Shown here one piece after another: positions 6,234-10,591 of a DNA stretch of 10,591 nucleotides (the first letter of the stretch is position 1; the number at the start of each line of letters is the position of its first letter). Location of the stretch: NCBI GenBank assembly GCA_031273835.1, contig JAISRD010000131.1:1-10591 (forward strand), read 5' to 3'. This DNA is from Treponema sp. GTDB lineage: Bacteria > Spirochaetota > Spirochaetia > Treponematales > Breznakiellaceae. Position numbers and translations under genes: made by a program. A model generated the notes under the pieces. That model worked only from the letters and a program-made list of their open reading frames with translations, searched no databases and was not told the DNA's origin.

Positions 6234-6263
6234 ATTATAAGCCAATTGACAGGCATTGATCCA
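6234..6263 (-). promoter_or_regulatory. Predicted pyrG operon promoter (leaderless)
   Basis: Read on the minus strand, a perfect TATAAT occupies 6239-6234 and a weak -35 TGGATC (3 of 6 matches) occupies 6263-6258, with an 18-base spacer. Only eight bases separate the -10 from the pyrG ATG, which places the expected transcription start at or next to the A of the start codon. The -35 lies inside the spacer of the cheR promoter. Confidence 0.5.
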
Positions 6264-6274
6264 GTATTTACAAT
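6246..6274 (+). promoter_or_regulatory. Predicted cheRB promoter (leaderless)
   Basis: A perfect -35 TTGACA (6246-6251) and a -10 TACAAT (6269-6274) are separated by exactly 17 bases. Seven bases later is the cheR ATG at 6282, so the mRNA is expected to start at or next to the start codon. The -35 falls between the -10 and -35 of the divergent pyrG promoter. Confidence 0.65.
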
Positions 6275-6281
6275 AATAAGC

Positions 6282-7097
6282 ATGAGTGAATTCTTTTCAC
6301 AGGCCGATTTCAACGATTACAGAAATTTGATCTACAACGAAAGCGGCATCCACTTTACCGCGACAAACAGTTCCATACTGGAAAGCAGGCTCAAGGAAAG
6401 GCTTCGTGAAAAATCAATCCCCGATGTAAAAACCTATTTCGGCATCATATCCAGGGATAAAGAGGAATTAAAGGGCTTTTTGGACTCCATCACCACCAAT
6501 TTGACCCGTTTTTTCCGTAACCAGGCCCATTTTGAGGCGCTGGAACACTATGTCATACCTGAATTGATAAAAATCAAGAAAGCCTCGGGCAATACCACCA
6601 TAAAAATATGGAGCGCCGGCTGTTCCACCGGGGAAGAACCCTACACCATCGCGATGCTCTTAAGCGAGATCCTTCCCCCCTTCTGGAAATTCCAGATCAC
6701 CGCCAGCGATATAAGCCTTAAATGCCTCATGACCGGCAAGGAGGGCTTTTACGCCGATTCCCGTATTACCGGAATTCCCGAAACCCACCTCAAAAAATAC
6801 TTTGATAAATCCGAGGGGGGCTACAAAGTCAAGGCGGACCTGATGTCCAAGATACGCTTTGACTATCATAACCTGAAGAACGATTCAGGCCAGCGGGACC
6901 TGGACATCGTATTCTGCCGGAATGTGATCATCTACTTTGACGAAGCCGCCCAAACGGCGGTGATAAACCGTTTTTGGGACGCCATGGCCAATAAATCCTT
7001 CCTGTTTATCGGACATTCCGAATCCCTTTTCGGCATGGATACCAAATTCGAATTTGTAAAGACCCAATGGGCAACGTTCTACAAAAAATTTATTTAG
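6282..7097 (+). CDS. cheR: Chemotaxis protein methyltransferase CheR
   Basis: CheR transfers methyl groups from SAM to glutamates of chemoreceptors during adaptation. From ATG 6282 the product is 271 residues: an N-terminal helical domain (about 1-80) ending in the family motif 'TTNLTRFFRN' (71-80), then the SAM-binding domain with 'WSAGCSTGEEPY' (110-121), 'ASDIS' (140-144) and 'DIVFCRNVIIYFD' (207-219). The family length is about 270-290. An in-frame TTG at 6246 would add 12 residues, but it is itself the -35 box TTGACA, so I reject it. No Shine-Dalgarno precedes ATG 6282 and the -10 ends 7 bases upstream, which fits a leaderless message. cheB follows after 10 bases, a two-gene operon. Receptors and the rest of the chemotaxis genes are not in the window. 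Confidence 0.95.
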   Translation: MSEFFSQADFNDYRNLIYNESGIHFTATNSSILESRLKERLREKSIPDVKTYFGIISRDKEELKGFLDSITTNLTRFFRNQAHFEALEHYVIPELIKIKKASGNTTIKIWSAGCSTGEEPYTIAMLLSEILPPFWKFQITASDISLKCLMTGKEGFYADSRITGIPETHLKKYFDKSEGGYKVKADLMSKIRFDYHNLKNDSGQRDLDIVFCRNVIIYFDEAAQTAVINRFWDAMANKSFLFIGHSESLFGMDTKFEFVKTQWATFYKKFI

Positions 7098-7101
7098 AGG
7101 G
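7097..7101 (+). promoter_or_regulatory. Ribosome-binding site that fixes the cheB GTG start
   Basis: GAGGG at 7097-7101, overlapping the cheR TAG, lies 6 bases before GTG 7108. This supports the non-ATG start and coupled translation of cheB. Confidence 0.6.
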
Positions 7102-7107
7102 TACGCT

Positions 7108-8259
7108 GTGGCTGATGAAATTTCTGTTTTAATCGTCGACGATTCCGCCCTGATGAGGAACCTCATCGGTAAAATGATCGAAAATACCCCGGGCCTGCAA
7201 ATCGGGGAAAAAGCGATGAACGGCCTTTTTGCCCTTCAGAAAATCCCCCGGGTAAACCCCGACGTGATAGTCCTGGACCTGGAAATGCCCGAAATGAACG
7301 GCATTGAATTCCTCCGGGAGCGGAAAAAACAGGGAATCGACATTCCCGTGATCATCCTTTCCTCCATAGCGGAAAAGGGGGCGGCCATTACCATGGAGGC
7401 CCTCTCCCTGGGGGCCAGCGACTTCATACAGAAGCCCTCGGGTTCCGTGTCCGAGGATATTCACACCGTCAGGGATCATCTTACCAGCCTGCTCATCGCC
7501 TACGGCGGCCAGTACCGAAGGACCAAGGGGAAAAAGGTGCTTACCCCGGAGGAATACGCCGCCAAGCAGCCCGCCCCGGAAACGGGGAAAAAACCCGTCT
7601 TCCCCCCCACCTTCGGCCTCTTCGGCGTTCCAACCTCGGCGGAACCCGCCCCGCCCCCCGCCCAGATACGCAGGCCCGCCGATACGGAGATCATCGCCAT
7701 AGGCATATCCACCGGCGGGCCCGACGCCCTCCGGGTGGTTTTTGCCAACTTCGATACGGATCTGAAGCAGCCCGTCCTGGTGGTACAGCACATGCCCGCG
7801 GGATTTACCCTGGAATTTGCCAGAAGCCTGGACCGCATCTGCCCCCTTTCCGTCAAAGAGGGGGAAGAGGGGGATCTGATCAAACCGGGCTGCGCCTATA
7901 TAGCCCCGGGAAACAAACATATTGAGGTGGAAAAGAAGGCCGGCGCTTCCATCCTGCACCTTTCCGACGCCCCCCCGGTAAACGGACACCGTCCTTCGGC
8001 GGATGTACTCTTTGCCTCGGTAGCCATGGCCTATACCAACCATGTCCTTGGGGTGATCATGACCGGCATGGGCCGCGACGGTGCCCAGCAGCTGGGAACC
8101 ATCTACAAGGAAGGGGGAATCACCCTGGGGCAGGATGAAAAAACCGCCGTTGTATACGGCATGCCCAGAGTGGCCTACGAATTAGGCCATGTGATGGAAC
8201 AGGTTTCCCTGGAAAAGATGGGCAGGCGTATCTGCGATCTGGCTAAGACCAGGCGCTGA
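7108..8259 (+). CDS. cheB: Chemotaxis response regulator methylesterase CheB
   Basis: CheB removes methyl groups from, and deamidates, chemoreceptors when phosphorylated by CheA. The 383-residue product has an N-terminal receiver domain with the acidic pair Asp11-Asp12, phosphoacceptor Asp57 in 'LDLEMPEMNG', Ser85/Ser86 and Lys109 in 'QKPSG'. A linker of about 60 residues (roughly 130-190), rich in Pro and Lys, follows. The methylesterase domain carries the catalytic triad Ser201 ('GISTGGP'), His228 ('VQHMPAGFT') and Asp324 ('GMGRDG'). The enterobacterial protein is about 350 residues; the longer linker explains the difference. Start GTG 7108 yields the usual 'ADEISVLIVDDS' N-terminus behind a good Shine-Dalgarno. 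It is second gene of the cheRB operon and probably shares the promoter ahead of cheR. Confidence 0.97.
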   Translation: MADEISVLIVDDSALMRNLIGKMIENTPGLQIGEKAMNGLFALQKIPRVNPDVIVLDLEMPEMNGIEFLRERKKQGIDIPVIILSSIAEKGAAITMEALSLGASDFIQKPSGSVSEDIHTVRDHLTSLLIAYGGQYRRTKGKKVLTPEEYAAKQPAPETGKKPVFPPTFGLFGVPTSAEPAPPPAQIRRPADTEIIAIGISTGGPDALRVVFANFDTDLKQPVLVVQHMPAGFTLEFARSLDRICPLSVKEGEEGDLIKPGCAYIAPGNKHIEVEKKAGASILHLSDAPPVNGHRPSADVLFASVAMAYTNHVLGVIMTGMGRDGAQQLGTIYKEGGITLGQDEKTAVVYGMPRVAYELGHVMEQVSLEKMGRRICDLAKTRR

Positions 8260-8334
8260 GAAAATTTACTTAAGCGGGGAGAATTACTCCGAATTCTAAA
8301 TGTAAAAAGCGCATTAAATCTTTCGGACTTTTGT

Positions 8335-8383
8335 CCAGGGGATCCGTGGGACAATGGTCAAAAATTCTTAATTCTTCCCCTGG
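8335..8383. repeat. Weak inverted repeat in convergent spacer
   Basis: The 151-base spacer between cheB and the convergent exporter gene holds a perfect 8-bp inverted repeat, ccagggga (8335-8342) and tcccctgg (8376-8383), with a 33-base loop, plus a smaller ggac-tttt-gtcc hairpin at 8325-8336. The right arm runs into 'tgtcctttgtggtta', which loosely resembles the right arm of the repeat at 620-676 ('tccgtgtggtcagtggtta'). No T-tract fits an intrinsic terminator on either strand. Nothing else is recognisable in the spacer. Confidence 0.35.
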
Positions 8384-8410
8384 TGTCCTTTGTGGTTATC
8401 TTAAATTTTG

Positions 8411-10591
8411 TCAGCGTTCCGCGAGGAGCATGGCCCCGGCGAAGGCGGCGCCGAGGCCTGAAAAGACCGTCAGGGAAAAAAGATGTACCGGAGCGAAGGA
8501 ACTAAAGAGCAGGGCGCCGAAAGACAGGGCGGTGGTGCAGTACGAGAGGGCCACCGCTTTTTCCGTTTCCCCGCTTTTGTTTTCGGTGATGTAAAACATA
8601 TAATCCAGCCCCAGGCCGAAGACCAGTATAAACCCCACGGCGGGGAAAAAAGAAAGGGGGAGCTTGAGGATCGAAAAAACCGCCGCGCTTACCAGGGCGG
8701 GAAAAAGGGGAAACGCCGAAATACGGAAGGCCCTTATGAGGCCCCTCCTCAGGCCGGGCCCCGGCGCGGCCTGGGTACGGGAGGCCCCCCGGATTTTTAC
8801 CTTTAACAGCTGGTAGACAAAGACCATGATTATGATAAAGGCGTAGGCCCCGGCGAGGAGCCGGAACATGGTCCAGGTGAGGGCGTCCAGTTCCCCGTTG
8901 ATCCCCTCTCCTTTATTGACAAAGGAGGCCCATTCGTCCAGGTGAAGAGGGGCGGGAGCGGCCCCCAGGGGGAGGACGCAGGAATACCAGGTTCCGCCGG
9001 ACCTGCCTAACCAGAGATTTGACAGTACCGGGGCCAGGACCTCCGCCCGGGGACTTTCGGGGAGGAGAAAGCGTCCCCCCCGGGCCCGGAAATCCGCCCT
9101 GAAGGTTTCGGCGCTTTCGGGGGGAAAGCCGAGGGCCTCAAGCTGACCCGCCGCCAGGGGGAGGAGCTTCGAGGCGGCACGGTAATTTTTTTCCTGCGTT
9201 TTTATTGAAGGGATGAAACGCGAAACGGCCAGAAAGGTGTTTTCACCCCCAAGCTTTTCCAGCAGTTCTTCCTCATGTTCAAGCAATTCCTGGGGGCTTG
9301 ACCCCGAGACGAGGTAGTAGGAGCTATAGGCGCCGTAGTTCATAAGTTCCGCGGCAAGGCGCTCCGACTTGTAGAGGGCGGGGGACATGGTATAGAGGTC
9401 CTTCATCTCGTTTTTTATAAGGACCCCGTCGCGGTTTACCAGTATCACGGCGATTGACGCAAGTACCAGGACCGGGAGTGTGATTTTTTTAACCCGGACA
9501 GCAGCGGGGCTTTTTAGAAACCGGGAAAACCGGGGGGGCAGGCGCGGCCCTGAGGATTTTATCCCCCCCGGCGGGACTCCGGCGCCCCGGAGGGCGGGCA
9601 GCAGGCAGACCGCCGTCACATAGGAACTTAAAAGCCCCGCGGCGGAAAAAAGGGCGAATTGTTTCAGTATGGGAAAGGGGGCGAAAAAGAGGGAGGCAAA
9701 GCAGATAAAGGAGGAGGCGAAGCTTAAGCTTACCCCCCGGAAAATACGCCGACCCGCCTCCGCCCCGGTTCCGCCGCTCCTCCGGTGGATAAAAAAGTGC
9801 ACCCCGTAATCCACGCATATCCCGATAAGGGACGCGCCGAATACAAAGGTAAGTATGTGGATGGAGCGGAAAACAAGCAGGGCCGACGAGAGGGCAAAGC
9901 AAACCGCCGCCCCTGCGGCGAAGACTATGATCAGCGCCGGACGGGGGGAGCGGAAAATCCAAAAAAAGAGGATCAGCAGGAGTACCATCGTAACGGCGGT
10001 GATGACGGTAATCTCCCGCCGGGCCCTGGCGGAACTTTCATAACTGTGAAAGGGGACGCCTGAGAACACAAAGGAAACCCCCAGCTCTTCGGCGAGGGCC
10101 TCCGCGGAGGCGTAAATCTTCCTGACCCCGCCGTTTTTGTTAATCGCCGCCCCCCTGGGGCTGAGACGGCCCCGGAGGGCCACGTAGTGGATTCCGTCCC
10201 GTTCCGCCTGGAGCACCCCCTCCCGGGGTGAAAGCCTGTTCCCCAGGGTCAGGGACAATTCCAGAAAGCCCCGCAGTTCCCTGTCCGCGAGGAGGAAAGG
10301 ATCGGTCTCAAGATTGCCGAGGCCGGCGAAGCTGAAGGCCCCGTAGGCGGCGGCCAGGGCTTCTTCGGCGACGGTTCCGGCTTCCCCCCTTTCAAGAAGG
10401 GCCGCCGTACCGCGGTCCAGCAGCATATAACGGTAATCCTGGAGGTAAGAGAGGGTTTCCCCGTAATCGCCTGCGTAAAGAGAAAGTTCCTCAAAGAGAT
10501 CCAGCCCCGTTAAATTCAAAAAGAGCCCCTCCGCCCCCTCACGGGCCCGGGAAAAGTCGGGGTCCGCCGAAAGGATAAAAAAGGACCGGAC
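8411..10591 (-). CDS. RND/MMPL-family predicted exporter, 5'-truncated by window edge
   Basis: The frame is open to the right edge, so the N-terminus and first membrane helix lie outside; 726 residues are visible, counted here from 10591. The visible order is an extracytoplasmic domain (about 1-190), a cluster of helices (about 194-335), a second extracytoplasmic domain between a helix near 370-385 and one near 576-596, and a final helix cluster to the C-terminus. Each half carries the RND-type 'G...DY' motif in a membrane helix: 'GICVDYGVHFF' (Asp261) and 'GLGLDYMFY' (Asp663), the likely proton-relay aspartates. This two-half layout fits the MMPL/COG4258 'predicted exporter' group, often linked to lipids, glycolipids or aryl polyenes. 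A TTG at 10519 could act as a start, but the upstream frame reads 'FFILSADPDFSRA', typical of the family, so the gene continues. The cargo is unknown; no partner genes are visible. Confidence 0.85.
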   Translation of the reverse strand, partial: VRSFFILSADPDFSRAREGAEGLFLNLTGLDLFEELSLYAGDYGETLSYLQDYRYMLLDRGTAALLERGEAGTVAEEALAAAYGAFSFAGLGNLETDPFLLADRELRGFLELSLTLGNRLSPREGVLQAERDGIHYVALRGRLSPRGAAINKNGGVRKIYASAEALAEELGVSFVFSGVPFHSYESSARARREITVITAVTMVLLLILFFWIFRSPRPALIIVFAAGAAVCFALSSALLVFRSIHILTFVFGASLIGICVDYGVHFFIHRRSGGTGAEAGRRIFRGVSLSFASSFICFASLFFAPFPILKQFALFSAAGLLSSYVTAVCLLPALRGAGVPPGGIKSSGPRLPPRFSRFLKSPAAVRVKKITLPVLVLASIAVILVNRDGVLIKNEMKDLYTMSPALYKSERLAAELMNYGAYSSYYLVSGSSPQELLEHEEELLEKLGGENTFLAVSRFIPSIKTQEKNYRAASKLLPLAAGQLEALGFPPESAETFRADFRARGGRFLLPESPRAEVLAPVLSNLWLGRSGGTWYSCVLPLGAAPAPLHLDEWASFVNKGEGINGELDALTWTMFRLLAGAYAFIIIMVFVYQLLKVKIRGASRTQAAPGPGLRRGLIRAFRISAFPLFPALVSAAVFSILKLPLSFFPAVGFILVFGLGLDYMFYITENKSGETEKAVALSYCTTALSFGALLFSSFAPVHLFSLTVFSGLGAAFAGAMLLAER

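Noticed and set aside
6246..6281. TTG at 6246 as start of cheR
   Set aside because: This TTG is part of a consensus -35 box and the added residues are not typical of CheR; ATG 6282 gives the usual N-terminus.
7129..8043. 304-codon minus-strand ORF opposite cheB
   Set aside because: It lies fully within cheB, whose catalytic residues are all present; the translation is Gly/His/Phe-rich with no domain.
8274..8291. Terminator hairpin after cheB
   Set aside because: Only ggag/ctcc pairs cleanly around aatta, and no T-tract follows.
8331..8594. 87-codon plus-strand ORF beginning in the cheB/exporter spacer
   Set aside because: It starts at a TTG without a ribosome-binding site and mostly overlaps the exporter gene on the other strand.
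9489..9962. 157-codon minus-strand ORF inside the exporter gene
   Set aside because: It is an alternate frame of the MMPL-type gene, Pro/Arg-rich and without domain features.

Overview
The window looks like chromosomal DNA from a spirochaete, most likely a termite-gut or free-living Treponema relative. This is inferred from remembered gene content and protein character: CheR/CheB, an LptC-LptA-LptB set beside CTP synthase, and a small protein with a 'GPWGP...IP' C-terminus that I associate with a family abundant in such treponemes. Species cannot be settled from the sequence alone. Most genes are near 50% or more G+C and rich in G and C runs; one gene (829-1746) is strikingly A+T-rich. Layout, left to right: (1) the 3' part of a small hypothetical protein; (2) a 231-base spacer with a long imperfect inverted repeat, an orphan ribosome-binding-site/ATG/stop trio and a nested palindrome; (3) an A+T-rich FkbM-type methyltransferase that looks horizontally acquired; (4) a 277-base spacer with GC-rich hairpins, a 15-bp tandem duplication and a good sigma70-type promoter; (5) mntP, a manganese exporter; (6) on the minus strand, a tightly overlapped operon pyrG > lptC-like > lptA-like > lptB; (7) a 56-base divergent promoter region; (8) on the plus strand, cheR-cheB; (9) a 151-base convergent spacer with a weak inverted repeat; (10) on the minus strand, the C-terminal 726 residues of an RND/MMPL-type exporter that runs off the right edge. 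How the genes work together: the pyrG-lpt operon joins CTP supply to an envelope lipid/glycolipid transport module (membrane-anchored lipoprotein, periplasmic bridge protein, cytoplasmic ABC ATPase). Its genes overlap by 1, 4 and 1 nt, so coupled translation is expected. cheR and cheB form the methylation/demethylation pair of chemotaxis adaptation. The two operons diverge from interleaved promoters whose -10 boxes sit only 7-8 nt from the start codons, which predicts leaderless mRNAs for both. The most unusual points are this leaderless divergent pair, A8 runs before two of the overlapping stop/start junctions in phase for a -1 slip into the next gene, and the A+T-rich methyltransferase bracketed by related GC hairpins. 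I saw no CRISPR array, tRNA, rRNA, transposase or recognisable defence system.
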